From Variovorax sp. OV329 (lineage in GTDB: Bacteria; Pseudomonadota; Gammaproteobacteria; Burkholderiales; Burkholderiaceae_C): a stretch of 64,000 nucleotides of DNA. The notes beneath the pieces were generated by a model that searched no databases, was not told where the DNA came from, and saw only the letters and a program-made list of their open reading frames with translations. Location of the stretch: assembly GCF_900114785.1 (NCBI RefSeq), contig NZ_FOUG01000007.1:248001-312000 (forward strand), read 5' to 3'. This document shows positions 1-8,043 of the stretch, piece after piece. Made by a program: the position numbers and the translations under genes. How positions within the stretch are numbered: position 1 is the first letter of the stretch; every line of letters begins with the position of its first letter.

Positions 1-354
1 CGGCGACTTCTTGTCGCGGTACTGCGGCATGATGGCGTCGAGGTTGATCGGCGCATAGGGCTCCAGCATGCCGTTCTTGTCGAAGAGGGCCATGCTGGAC
101 GCGGCCACGCCCCACACCGCGTCGGCCTGCGGGTTGGCCTTCTCGGCCAGCAGCTTGGCGGTGACCACGCCGGTGGAATCGCGCACCCACTTGATCTCGA
201 TGTTGGGCTCGACCTTGTTGAAGGCTTCCTGGTAGGCCTTGAGCTGGTCGGTCTCCAGCGCGGTATAGACGGTCAGCTGTGTCTTCTGCGCCAGGGCTGC
301 GCCCGAGAGGACGAGGCCGATGGCGGCGGCCAGGATGCGTTTCGCGTAGGTCAT
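1..354 (-). CDS. 2-aminoethylphosphonate-type ABC transporter substrate-binding protein (N-terminal part)
   Basis: The gene runs off the left edge; 118 codons are visible. The product would be a periplasmic binding protein of the Fe3+/2-aminoethylphosphonate type. Residues 1-22 form a signal peptide ending in ALA before a mature start QKTQLTVYTALE, and the mature start with WVRDSTGV and AKLLAEKANPQADAVWG is typical of this family. The ATG has a GGAG ribosome site just upstream. It is divergent from a GntR regulator, an HD oxygenase and an EamA protein that together are typical of phosphonate loci, which is the main reason for preferring 2-aminoethylphosphonate over iron as ligand. The rest of the transporter must lie left of the window. 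Confidence 0.8.
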   Translation of the reverse strand, partial: MTYAKRILAAAIGLVLSGAALAQKTQLTVYTALETDQLKAYQEAFNKVEPNIEIKWVRDSTGVVTAKLLAEKANPQADAVWGVAASSMALFDKNGMLEPYAPINLDAIMPQYRDKKSP

Positions 355-455
355 GGGACGGGACTCCATCTGTTCTTGGAAAACAAGGAATGTGGCTTCG
401 CGAGAAGTCATCTTCATGACACAACTGCAAAGCAAAATCGGGGCCCGCGTCAGAG

Positions 456-490
456 TTTTGTCTATTGTCTTTGGTAGATCGTAGACAATC
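456..490. promoter_or_regulatory. Candidate GntR operator in the phosphonate divergent promoter
   Basis: The divergent intergenic region holds ATTGTCT (464-470) and AGACAAT (483-489) as a perfect inverted repeat with a 12-base spacer. A further TTGTCTA (458-464) pairs with TAGACAA (482-488). The position, just upstream of the GntR gene and facing the binding-protein gene, suits an autoregulatory site. Assignment to the adjacent regulator is inferred. Confidence 0.45.
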
Positions 491-519
491 TCCCATCAAC
501 CTCTTACGATTTCCCCAGC

Positions 520-1281
520 ATGGCCACCCCTCTTTCCAGCCAGTCCGCCATCGCCCAGTTGCAGAGCCATTCGCTCACCACCCTGGTGCAGGCCGAGATC
601 GAGCGCATGATCCTGGACGGAGAGCTCCAGTCCGGTGCGAAGCTGACCGAATCCACCCTCGCCGACCAGCTGGGCGTGTCACGCGGCCCGGTGCGCGAGG
701 CCTTCCGCATGCTGGAGGAGTCCGGCCTGGTCAGCACCATCAAGAACCGCGGCGTGTTCGTGCGCGACGTGCCGCTGCAGGAGGCGCTGGAGATCTTCGA
801 GGTGCGCGCTGTGATGGACCTGTACGTGGGCCGCAAGCTGGCCGAGACCATCACGCCGGCCCAGGTCAAGGAGCTGCGCCAGCTGGTGGACGCCATGGAC
901 CAGGCGGTGAAGGGCGACAACGCCCGCGACTACCACCGCCTCAACCTCAAGTTCCACGACCGCCTGCTGGAGCTCTCGGACAACGCCAAGCTCACCACCA
1001 CCTACCGCAAGCTGGTCAACGAACTCTCGCTGTTCCGCCGCCAGAACCTCACGCCGGAATCGATGGCCGTGTACACGCGCGAGCACAAGCAGATCGTGAA
1101 GGCCATCGCCGCCGGCGACCCCGAGGCGGCCGGGCAGGCGATGTTTCAGCATGTGATGAACAGCCGCGAGCGGACCCTTGCGTATTACCGCGACAGGAAT
1201 ACTGCGGGCGAGCCGGCGCCGGCCAAGGCCGTGGCCACCCGGTCGTCCAGCCGGCGCAGCCCTGCGCGCGTCGCCGCCTGA
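520..1281 (+). CDS. phnR: GntR/FadR-family regulator of phosphonate utilisation
   Basis: A 253-residue transcription factor. An N-terminal winged helix (about residues 25-90) contains the recognition-helix stretch TLADQLGVSRGPVREAFRML, and the rest is a helical FCD ligand-binding domain, as in the FadR subgroup. It lies between a 2-aminoethylphosphonate-type binding protein (divergent) and a PhnZ-like HD oxygenase 4 bases downstream, the arrangement known for phosphonate-associated GntR regulators. It probably senses a phosphonate or a breakdown product and controls both directions. The ATG at 520 has no strong ribosome site, but it is the start that gives a normal N-terminus. The C-terminus is basic and serine-rich. 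Confidence 0.85.
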   Translation: MATPLSSQSAIAQLQSHSLTTLVQAEIERMILDGELQSGAKLTESTLADQLGVSRGPVREAFRMLEESGLVSTIKNRGVFVRDVPLQEALEIFEVRAVMDLYVGRKLAETITPAQVKELRQLVDAMDQAVKGDNARDYHRLNLKFHDRLLELSDNAKLTTTYRKLVNELSLFRRQNLTPESMAVYTREHKQIVKAIAAGDPEAAGQAMFQHVMNSRERTLAYYRDRNTAGEPAPAKAVATRSSSRRSPARVAA

Positions 1282-1285
1282 CGCC

Positions 1286-1831
1286 ATGGCCCTCGACATC
1301 GACGACATCCAGACCCTGTTCGAGCGCCGCGGCGCAGAGCAGTACAGCGGCGAGCCCGTCACCCAGCTGCAGCATGCGCTGCAGACGGCGCACCTGGCCG
1401 AACTCGCAGCGGCAGACGACGAATTGGTCACCGCCGCCCTCTTGCACGACCTGGGCCACCTGCTGAACGAGCAGGGCGAGACGCCCTCGCTGCGTGGCAT
1501 CGACGACCTGCACCAGTATTTCGCCCTGCCTTTCCTTCGCGGCCTGTTCGGCGAGCGCCTGCTGCATGCCATCCAGTGGCACGTGGATGCCAAGCGCTAC
1601 CTCTGCGCGACGCGGCCCGAGCACTGGGCCTCGCTGTCCGAAGACTCCAGGCGCAGCCTCGTCCTGCAGGGCGGCGTCTTTTCGGCGGAAGAAGCACAGG
1701 CTTTCATCGCCCGGCCGCATGCCCAGGACGCCGTGCAGCTGCGCCTGTGGGACGACCTGGCCAAGGCATCGGACCGCCCCACCCCACCGCTGTCGCATTT
1801 CCTGGAACGCGCCCGGCGCTGCAGCCTGTGA
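1286..1831 (+). CDS. PhnZ-like HD-domain oxygenase of phosphonate degradation
   Basis: A 181-residue HD-domain protein. PhnZ enzymes use a mixed-valent di-iron site to cleave the C-P bond of (R)-2-amino-1-hydroxyethylphosphonate to glycine and phosphate. Visible here are H30, the HD pair H54-D55, H58, H76 and H99 as metal or substrate ligands, and Y20 with E23 in the motif QYSGE. This Tyr-x-x-Glu pair, from memory of PhnZ, separates the oxygenase from ordinary HD phosphohydrolases. K103 is also in the expected place. The gene follows the GntR regulator by 4 bases and its stop overlaps the next start (GTGA). No PhnY-type hydroxylase is in the window; it may lie to the left. Confidence 0.82.
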   Translation: MALDIDDIQTLFERRGAEQYSGEPVTQLQHALQTAHLAELAAADDELVTAALLHDLGHLLNEQGETPSLRGIDDLHQYFALPFLRGLFGERLLHAIQWHVDAKRYLCATRPEHWASLSEDSRRSLVLQGGVFSAEEAQAFIARPHAQDAVQLRLWDDLAKASDRPTPPLSHFLERARRCSL

Positions 1832-2688
1832 GCGGGCCGATCCTCCTGGCCGTCCTCTTCGGCGCCCTGCTGCACGCCAGCTGGAACGCCTTCATCAAGG
1901 CCGGCAAGGACAAGGCGCTGGACACCGCGCTGGTGCACAGCCTGGGTTTCTTCGTCGCCATCCCGCTGTTGATGCACACCGGCCTGCCGAAGCCGGGGGC
2001 CTGGCCCTACATGCTGGCCTCGCTGGTGATCCACCTGGGCTACTACGTGGCGCTTGCCGGCGCCTACAAGTACGGCGACCTGGGCCTGACCTATCCGCTG
2101 ATGCGCGGCTGCGCGCCGCTGCTGGTGGCGCTGGGCAGCCTGAGCTTCATCGGCGAGGGCCTGTCGCGCACCGCGTGGATCGGCGTGGCGGTGCTCTGCG
2201 TGGGCGTGATCACGCTGGGGCTGTCGCGCTCGGCCATGCACGTGGAAGGCTCGCACCGCGGCAAGGCGTTGACCTTCGCGTTGTCCAACGCGGCCATCAT
2301 CGCCCTCTACACCGTCGTCGACGGCATCGGCGTGCGCATCGCCGGCGACGCCCTGGCCTACGTCGCAGGCCTGTTCCTGTTCGATGGCATTCCCTTCCTG
2401 CTTCTGGTGCTGTGGCGCCGGCCGGGGCGGCGCCGCGAGGCGCTGGCCTACATGCGCGGGCGCTGGCCGGTCGCGCTGATGGGCACCATCGCCTCGCTGG
2501 GCAGCTACGGCATCGCGCTGTGGGCGATGACGCACGCGCCCGTGGCGGTGGTGGCCGCGCTGCGCGAGACCTCGGTGCTGTTCGCCGCGCTGATCGGCAC
2601 GCTGTTCCTGCGCGAGGACTTCGGCTGGCAGCGCGCACTGGGCACGCTGGTCATCCTGGCCGGCGTCATGTCCCTGCGGCTGGGCTGA
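1828..2688 (+). CDS. EamA/DMT-family membrane protein associated with phosphonate genes
   Basis: A 286-residue protein with about ten hydrophobic segments in two repeats, the EamA (drug/metabolite transporter) layout. It starts at a GTG overlapping the stop of the HD oxygenase gene, so the two are probably translationally coupled. A family of EamA proteins is known only from phosphonate loci, and this gene fits by position. The substrate is unknown; it could import or export a phosphonate or a degradation product. An N-terminal motif HASWN (about residues 12-16) precedes the first repeat. It ends 19 bases before the convergent decarboxylase gene. Confidence 0.8.
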   Translation: MSGPILLAVLFGALLHASWNAFIKAGKDKALDTALVHSLGFFVAIPLLMHTGLPKPGAWPYMLASLVIHLGYYVALAGAYKYGDLGLTYPLMRGCAPLLVALGSLSFIGEGLSRTAWIGVAVLCVGVITLGLSRSAMHVEGSHRGKALTFALSNAAIIALYTVVDGIGVRIAGDALAYVAGLFLFDGIPFLLLVLWRRPGRRREALAYMRGRWPVALMGTIASLGSYGIALWAMTHAPVAVVAALRETSVLFAALIGTLFLREDFGWQRALGTLVILAGVMSLRLG

Positions 2689-2707
2689 CGCCGGCGGGCG
2701 AGTTCGC

Positions 2708-4981
2708 TCAGCCTTCCTTGCGCACGCAGTCGGCGTAGTAGCGGCGATGGCCGCTCTCGTCCATCTTGCTCACCAGGCCGTGGATGTCGGTCTCGAAGCC
2801 CGGGCACTCCAGGTTGAACTGGCGCGCGAACTTGAGGTAGTCGACGATCTTCTTGTTGAACACCTCGCCCGGGATGAGCAGCGGGATGCCGGGCGGGTAC
2901 GGCGTGATCAGGCTGGTGGTGATGCGGCCTTCCAGTTCGTCGATCTCCACCCGCTCGGTCTTGCGGTGCGCGATATAGGCGAAGGCGTCGCTGGGCTTCA
3001 TGGCCGGCGTCAGGTCCGAGAGGTACATCTCGGTGGTCAGGCGCGCGATGTCGTACTTGGCATACAACTCGTGCACGCGCTGGCACAGGTCGCGCAGGCC
3101 CATGCGCTCGTAGCCGGGGTGCTGCTGGCAGAACTCCGGCAGGATGCGCCACATGGGCTGGTTGCGCGCGTAGTCGTCCTTGAACTGCTGCAACGCCGTC
3201 AGCAGCGTGTTCCAGCGGCCTTTGGTGATGCCGATGGTGAACATGATGAAGAAGCTGTACAGGCCCGTCTTCTCCACGATCACGCCGTGCTCGGCCAGGA
3301 ACTTGGTGACGATGGACGCCGGGATGCCCGTCTTGGCGAACTTGCCGTTCAGGTCCATGCCGGGCGTGACCACGGTGGACTTGATCGGGTCCAGCATGTT
3401 GAAGCCGTCGGCCAGGTTGCCGAAGCCGTGCCACTTGGCCGTGCGGGATTCGCCCTTGATGATCCAGTCGTCGGCGCGGCCAAGGCCCTCGTCGATGAGC
3501 TTCTCGGGGCCCCAGACCTTGAACCACCATTCGTCCTTGCCGAACTCCTCTTCCACCTTGCGCATGGCTCGGCGGAAGTCCAGGGCTTCGAGCAGGCTCT
3601 CTTCCACCAGCGCGGTGCCGCCGGGCGGCTCCATCATGGCGGCGGCCACGTCGCAGCTGGCGATGATGGCGTACTGGGGGCTGGTGGACGAGTGCATCAG
3701 GTAGGCCTCGTTGAAGAGGTCCCGGTCCAGCTGTCGGTTCTGCGAGTCCTGCACCAGCACGTGGCTGGCCTGGCTGATGCCGGCCAGAAGCTTGTGCGTG
3801 GACTGGGTGGCGAACACCAGCGACTCCTTCGGCCGCTCACGGCGCTTGCCCATGGCGTGGTAGGTGCCGTAGAAGGGATGGAAGGCCGCGTGCGGCAGCC
3901 AGGCCTCGTCGAAGTGCAGCGTGTCCACGTAGCCGTCGAGCATCTTCTTGATGGTCTCGGTGTTGTAGAGCACGCCGTCGTAGGTGCTCTGCGTGAGCGT
4001 CATGACCCGCGGCTTGACCTTGTCGGCATCGACGTGCGAGAGCAGCGGGTTGGCGCGGATCTTCTGCTTGATCGCGCTGGGCTCGAACTCGCTCTTGGGA
4101 ATCGGGCCGATGATGCCGAAGTGGTTGCGCGTGGGCTTCATGAACACGGGAATCGCGCCGGTCATGATGATCGCGTGCAGGATCGACTTGTGGCAGTTGC
4201 GGTCCACCACGACCACGTCGTCCGGGGCCACCGTGTGGTGCCACACCATCTTGTTGGAGGTGCTGGTGCCGTTGGTGACGAAGAAGCAGTGGTCGGCGTT
4301 GAAGATGCGCGCCGCATTGCGCTCGCTGGCGGCCACGGGGCCGGTGTGGTCCAGCAGCTGGCCGAGTTCTTCCACCGCGTTGCAGACGTCGGCGCGCAGC
4401 ATGTTCTCGCCGAAGAACTGATGGAACATCTGGCCCACCGGGCTCTTGAGGAAGGCGACGCCGCCCGAGTGGCCCGGGCAGTGCCAGGAATAGGAGCCGT
4501 CTTCCGCGTAGTCGATCAGCGCCTTGAAGAACGGCGGCTGCACGCCTTCCAGGTAGCTCCTGGCCTCGCGGATGATGTGGCGGGCCACGAACTCCGGCGT
4601 GTCCTCGAACATGTGGATGAAGCCGTGCAGCTCGCGCAGGATGTCGTTGGGCAGGTGCCGGCTGGTCTTGGTCTCGCCATAGATGTAGATCGGCACGTCG
4701 GAGTTCTTGCGGCGCACTTCCTCGATGAAGTTGCGCAGGTTGAGCACCGCCGGGTCGAGGTCGGGACCGACGCTGAACTCCTCGTCGTCGATCGACAGGA
4801 TGAAGGCGCTGGCGCGGCTTTGCTGCTGGGCGAACTGGCTCAGGTCGCCGTAGCTGGTGGCGCCCAGCACCTCGAAGCCCTCGGCCTCGATGGCCTGGGC
4901 CAGCGCACGGATGCCCAGGCCCGAGGTGTTCTCGGAGCGGTAGTCCTCGTCGATGATGACGATGGGGAAGCGAAATTTCAT
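2708..4981 (-). CDS. Arginine/lysine/ornithine decarboxylase (PLP, fold type I)
   Basis: A 757-residue enzyme, the length of the large prokaryotic Orn/Lys/Arg decarboxylases. It has an N-terminal flavodoxin-like wing domain (residues 1 to about 125), a PLP-binding core and a C-terminal domain. The PLP lysine is K397 in STHKLLAGISQASHV. VTNGTSTSNK (PLP phosphate region) and HFDEAWLPHAAF also match. It makes agmatine, cadaverine or putrescine with release of CO2; the substrate cannot be fixed from sequence, although the length is close to E. coli AdiA. The ATG at 4981 gives the expected MKFRFPIVIIDED wing start; longer upstream readings lack family character. It is a single gene, divergent from nfeD. 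Confidence 0.93.
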   Translation of the reverse strand: MKFRFPIVIIDEDYRSENTSGLGIRALAQAIEAEGFEVLGATSYGDLSQFAQQQSRASAFILSIDDEEFSVGPDLDPAVLNLRNFIEEVRRKNSDVPIYIYGETKTSRHLPNDILRELHGFIHMFEDTPEFVARHIIREARSYLEGVQPPFFKALIDYAEDGSYSWHCPGHSGGVAFLKSPVGQMFHQFFGENMLRADVCNAVEELGQLLDHTGPVAASERNAARIFNADHCFFVTNGTSTSNKMVWHHTVAPDDVVVVDRNCHKSILHAIIMTGAIPVFMKPTRNHFGIIGPIPKSEFEPSAIKQKIRANPLLSHVDADKVKPRVMTLTQSTYDGVLYNTETIKKMLDGYVDTLHFDEAWLPHAAFHPFYGTYHAMGKRRERPKESLVFATQSTHKLLAGISQASHVLVQDSQNRQLDRDLFNEAYLMHSSTSPQYAIIASCDVAAAMMEPPGGTALVEESLLEALDFRRAMRKVEEEFGKDEWWFKVWGPEKLIDEGLGRADDWIIKGESRTAKWHGFGNLADGFNMLDPIKSTVVTPGMDLNGKFAKTGIPASIVTKFLAEHGVIVEKTGLYSFFIMFTIGITKGRWNTLLTALQQFKDDYARNQPMWRILPEFCQQHPGYERMGLRDLCQRVHELYAKYDIARLTTEMYLSDLTPAMKPSDAFAYIAHRKTERVEIDELEGRITTSLITPYPPGIPLLIPGEVFNKKIVDYLKFARQFNLECPGFETDIHGLVSKMDESGHRRYYADCVRKEG

Positions 4982-5095
4982 GGCGGGAAGGCTCCGAACT
5001 GGCAATGAGGGCGGAAGTGTACGGAATCCAGATGAAGGAGACTTGTCGTCTTTCGCGCAGAATCGGCTCAGAAATGTTTGAAGAAAGAAAGTGCC

Positions 5096-5524
5096 ATGGC
5101 TGAACCCACCGTCTGGTGGCTGATCGCGGGCGCCGCCATCGTGCTCGAGCTGCTCAGCGGCACCGTCTACCTGCTGCTCCTGGGCATCGGCTTTGCCGCC
5201 GCCGCCATCTCCGCCCACCTGGGCGCCGGCCTGACCACCCAGCTGGTGGTGGCCGCCGTGGTCGGCGTGGGCGCGGTGCTCACCTGGTACATGGTCCGGC
5301 ACAAGGAACGCGCTGCCCGCCCGCCCAGCCAGGCCAACCCGGACGTCAACCTGGACATCGGCGGCACCGTGCTCATCGAAGCCTGGAACCCGGACGGAAC
5401 CGCCTCGGTACGCTATCGCGGCGCCCAGTGGACTGCCATGCCCCGCCCCGGCGCCTCGCCCGCCACCGGCATGCACCGGGTGGCCGAGGTGGTCGGCAGC
5501 CGGCTGGTGGTCGACAAGGTCTGA
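5096..5524 (+). CDS. NfeD-family membrane protein
   Basis: A 142-residue short NfeD protein. Two to three hydrophobic segments (roughly residues 5-65) are followed by a soluble C-terminal OB-fold domain ending in VVGSRLVVDKV; the segment GGTVLIEAWNPDG is its start. Short NfeD proteins form pairs with SPFH (stomatin/paraslipin) proteins encoded next to them, and here the SPFH gene follows after 49 bases. The pair is thought to organise membrane microdomains or membrane-protein quality control. The ATG at 5096 follows a GAAAGAAAG purine run; a TTG 18 bases earlier is possible but would add a charged hexapeptide. Confidence 0.88.
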   Translation: MAEPTVWWLIAGAAIVLELLSGTVYLLLLGIGFAAAAISAHLGAGLTTQLVVAAVVGVGAVLTWYMVRHKERAARPPSQANPDVNLDIGGTVLIEAWNPDGTASVRYRGAQWTAMPRPGASPATGMHRVAEVVGSRLVVDKV

Positions 5525-5573
5525 ACCCGTTTTTTCTCCCTAGATAGCGCCAACACGAAAGGACAAGGCCACC

Positions 5574-6494
5574 ATGGAAGTTGCAGTGATCATCCTGGTC
5601 ATCGCCATCATCTTCATCAGCCAGTCGGTGAAGTTCGTTCCGCAGCAGAACGCATGGGTGCGCGAGCGCCTGGGCAAGTACCACGGCACCATGTCGCCGG
5701 GACCGAACTTCCTCATCCCCTTCATCGACAAGGTGGCCTACAAGCACAGCCTGAAGGAGATTCCGCTGGACGTGCCCAGCCAGGTCTGCATCACCCGTGA
5801 CAACACCCAACTGCAAGTGGACGGCATCCTGTACTTCCAGGTGACCGACCCGATGCGCGCGAGCTACGGCAGCTCCAACTACATCGTGGCCGTCACGCAG
5901 CTGGCACAGACCTCGCTGCGCAGCGTGATCGGCAAGCTGGAGCTGGACAAGACCTTCGAGGAGCGCGACGTGATCAACGCCCAGGTGGTGGCTGCCATCG
6001 ACGAGGCGGCGCTCAACTGGGGCGTGAAGGTGCTGCGCTACGAGATCAAGGACCTGACGCCGCCCAAGGAGATCCTGCACGCGATGCAGCGCCAGATCAC
6101 CGCCGAGCGGGAGAAGCGGGCTCTCATCGCCGCCTCGGAAGGCCGCCGGCAGGAGCAGATCAACATCGCCACGGGCGAGCGCGAGGCCTTCATCGCCCGT
6201 TCCGAGGGCGAGAAGCAGGCGCAGATCAACAACGCCCAGGGCGAAGCGGCCGCCATCTCTGCGGTGGCCGAGGCAACGGCGGGGGCCATCGAGCGCATCG
6301 CCGCGGCCATCCGGCAGCCGGGCGGCGAGCAGGCGGTGCAGCTCAAGGTCGCCGAGCGCGCCGTGGACGCCTACAGCAAGGTGGCGGCCGACGCGTCCTC
6401 CACGCTCATCGTGCCCAGCAACATGACCGAGACGGCGACGCTTATCGCCTCGGCGATGCGCATGGTGCAGGCGGGCAAGACGCCTGCGCCCTGA
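5574..6494 (+). CDS. SPFH/Band 7 protein of the stomatin/paraslipin (QmcA-like) type
   Basis: A 306-residue membrane-anchored SPFH protein. Residues 1-20 are a single hydrophobic anchor, followed by the SPFH domain (VKFVPQQNAWVRERLGKYHG, then PSQVCITRDNTQLQVDG) and a glutamate/alanine-rich coiled coil (about 180-250). The ending, with LIVPSNMTE, is characteristic of paraslipins. It follows the nfeD gene on the same strand and is very probably its partner. An AAAGGA site precedes the ATG. Such proteins form ring or cage oligomers in the inner membrane. A second, much larger SPFH protein (a flotillin) lies at 38370-40085. Confidence 0.92.
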   Translation: MEVAVIILVIAIIFISQSVKFVPQQNAWVRERLGKYHGTMSPGPNFLIPFIDKVAYKHSLKEIPLDVPSQVCITRDNTQLQVDGILYFQVTDPMRASYGSSNYIVAVTQLAQTSLRSVIGKLELDKTFEERDVINAQVVAAIDEAALNWGVKVLRYEIKDLTPPKEILHAMQRQITAEREKRALIAASEGRRQEQINIATGEREAFIARSEGEKQAQINNAQGEAAAISAVAEATAGAIERIAAAIRQPGGEQAVQLKVAERAVDAYSKVAADASSTLIVPSNMTETATLIASAMRMVQAGKTPAP

Positions 6495-6572
6495 GGGGAG
6501 CGCCCCCAACGGGTGCCGATATCCGGGTGCAAGAGAAAAACCGCTTCCGCGCCCTGCTAGAATCGTGGGCTC

Positions 6573-6663
6573 GGAGCGGTGGATGAGTGGTTTAAGTCGC
6601 ACGCCTGGAAAGCGTGTGTGGGTTAATAGCCCACCGCGGGTTCGAATCCCGCCTGCTCCGCCA
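6573..6663 (+). tRNA. tRNA-Ser (anticodon GGA)
   Basis: A 91-base class II tRNA including an encoded CCA. The acceptor strand GGAGCGG pairs with the 3' strand with one G-U. The anticodon stem CACGC/GCGTG encloses the loop CTGGAAA, giving anticodon GGA at 6607-6609. A long variable arm and a GGTTCGAATCC T-arm follow, as required for tRNA-Ser. It decodes UCC and UCU. A strong terminator follows directly. Confidence 0.97.
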
Positions 6664-6676
6664 CAAACAGGAAGAG

Positions 6677-6703
6677 AAAACGGGCCCTTGCGCCCGTTTT
6701 TCG
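6677..6703 (+). terminator. Intrinsic terminator of the tRNA-Ser gene
   Basis: AAAACGGGC and GCCCGTTTT form a perfect stem around a six-base loop and are followed by a T run. It lies 13 bases after the tRNA CCA. Confidence 0.88.
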
Positions 6704-6890
6704 CTTCTGCGCAGTGACGCTGACGCCCAGTTGGCTTTTCCTCGCGATCGACATGGACGACACGGCGCGGCGCCCTGTCCTACGCGAGATCGGTCTCCCG
6801 ACCTAAACGGCTGAATTGCGATTCGCGCCACAGTAGGGCCTCGGCATCTCCAAGACCCTCCTCCTCCCTCCATCCCCGAGATGCTGTTTG
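6704..6890. other. Gene-free spacer between two terminators
   Basis: About 190 bases lie between the tRNA terminator and a second strong terminator. I see no open reading frame with coding character, no tRNA fold and no recognisable RNA family. Because the second terminator has no gene in front of it, a small untranslated transcript from this interval is possible, but no promoter stands out. Confidence 0.4.
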
Positions 6891-6918
6891 AACCCGCTTC
6901 GGCGGGTTTTCTTTTTTT
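6891..6918 (+). terminator. Intrinsic terminator without an upstream gene
   Basis: AACCCGC, the tetraloop TTCG and GCGGGTT form a perfect hairpin, followed by a long pyrimidine run rich in T. It either backs up the tRNA terminator or ends a small RNA. The 212 bases from here to the FHA gene hold only its presumed promoter region. Confidence 0.8.
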
Positions 6919-7130
6919 CCGGCGGCTCGAAGAGGGCCTGAATGGTGGCGCGCAAGAGATTCAATCCATGCGCAGGGGGCGAAAGTGTGCAATTCCGCAT
7001 ACTTTTTACTGCTCATGTATGGGCACGTCACGCCCCTGCGCCAAAGCGCCACATATTTCCTTCGCCCTGGTGGACTCGGCGCCTAAAGTTCAGCCATCGG
7101 ATCACATTCGGTCCACAAGGAATAACAACC

Positions 7131-7544
7131 ATGCCGCGACTCATCATCCTCCCCAAGGGCCAAGGCATTCGCCAGATCAACGTCAAGGGTGCCCTGACGA
7201 CCATCGGTCGCAAGGAAGGCAATTCCCTGGTGCTGGACAGCGACCGGGTGAGCCGCACGCACGCCGTGATCGACTGGGATGGTGACCACTACACCGTGAT
7301 CGACACCGGCAGCCGCAACGGCACCTTCGTGAATGGCAAGCAGGTGCGCCGCCAAGCCTTGCGCAATGGCGACATGATCACGATCGGCGATTGTGAGATC
7401 CGCTTCCTCTACGAGACGCAAGCCCTTCCGGAAGACCAGGCGCTGCGCCTGGTGACCATTCCCGGCGCCCTGGCCGACCTCGATGCCATGGTGGCCGCTG
7501 CCCGCAAGCGCGCCAAGGACCAGGAGGCCGCCGCCCGGGCCTGA
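7131..7544 (+). CDS. FHA-domain protein
   Basis: A 137-residue cytoplasmic protein made almost entirely of one forkhead-associated domain (about residues 5-100), followed by an alanine/arginine-rich helix. The phosphothreonine-binding signatures are present: IGRKEGNSLVL, SRTHAVI and SRNGTFVN. It should bind a phosphothreonine peptide, but no Ser/Thr kinase or phosphatase is nearby, so the partner is unknown. The ATG at 7131 is chosen because it begins directly at the beta strand MPRLIIL and has an AAGGA site upstream; a longer in-frame reading lacks homologous character. It is monocistronic with its own terminator. Confidence 0.88.
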   Translation: MPRLIILPKGQGIRQINVKGALTTIGRKEGNSLVLDSDRVSRTHAVIDWDGDHYTVIDTGSRNGTFVNGKQVRRQALRNGDMITIGDCEIRFLYETQALPEDQALRLVTIPGALADLDAMVAAARKRAKDQEAAARA

Positions 7545-7593
7545 ATGATTTCTTCAGTCGTTTCTCCTCGGTTGGAACAAGGCCAACCTTTGG

Positions 7594-7620
7594 GCCCGCT
7601 TCGGCGGGCTCTTCTTTTTT
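7594..7620 (+). terminator. Intrinsic terminator of the FHA gene
   Basis: GCCCGC, loop TTCG and GCGGGC form a perfect stem, followed by TCTTCTTTTTT. It lies 50 bases after the FHA stop codon. Confidence 0.88.
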
Positions 7621-7718
7621 AGGGACTTGCACGCGGCGAATTGCTGCGGTCCTATGACCGGCCCGCTGCCGGCGCTTTGTTGTATGGTCGGCGCTTCTTC
7701 CCTACCCTACCGACCGCC

Positions 7719-8009
7719 ATGCGCCTTCGCCATTCGATGTTGACCACGGCCGCGCTGTGCGGCCTGCTGGCCGCCTGCGCCATCAGCACACCGGGCAGCC
7801 AGGCCCCCGCGAAGGGCCAGCAGGATTGCGTCTCGGCCGCCGCCCGGCGCTTTCAGCAGCCACCCGACTCCTTCGTGGTCGAAAGCTCCGGCGTGACCAC
7901 CGCGGCCGAGATTTACGAGGTGCGTCTGCGCAACACAAGTACCGGCCGTCTCTCCAAATGCACCGTTGACCAGAACGGAACCGTCACCGGCGTCATCGAG
8001 CTTCGCTAG
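7719..8009 (+). CDS. Small predicted lipoprotein
   Basis: A 96-residue secreted protein. Residues 1-19 are a lipoprotein signal peptide with lipobox LAAC (C20), so it should be processed by signal peptidase II and lipid-anchored in the envelope. The mature part has two further cysteines (in QQDCVSAA and SKCTVDQNG) that could form a disulphide and ends with the beta-rich GTVTGVIELR. I do not recognise a named family. The ATG at 7719 is the one that places the signal peptide correctly. It stands between the FHA terminator and a small hypothetical gene 34 bases downstream. Confidence 0.72.
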   Translation: MRLRHSMLTTAALCGLLAACAISTPGSQAPAKGQQDCVSAAARRFQQPPDSFVVESSGVTTAAEIYEVRLRNTSTGRLSKCTVDQNGTVTGVIELR

Positions 8010-8043
8010 CTGGCTATGCTCGGGTCGAGGACGGACGGATGCA

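Noticed and set aside
2747..5008. A 753-codon open frame on the plus strand opposite the decarboxylase gene
   Set aside because: It is a shadow created by high GC at third positions; its composition is Val/His/Gln/Arg-rich with no domain, while the minus strand encodes a complete, recognisable enzyme.
6573..6663. tRNA-Ser as an attachment site for an integrated element
   Set aside because: No integrase, phage gene or repeated tRNA 3' end was seen on either side.
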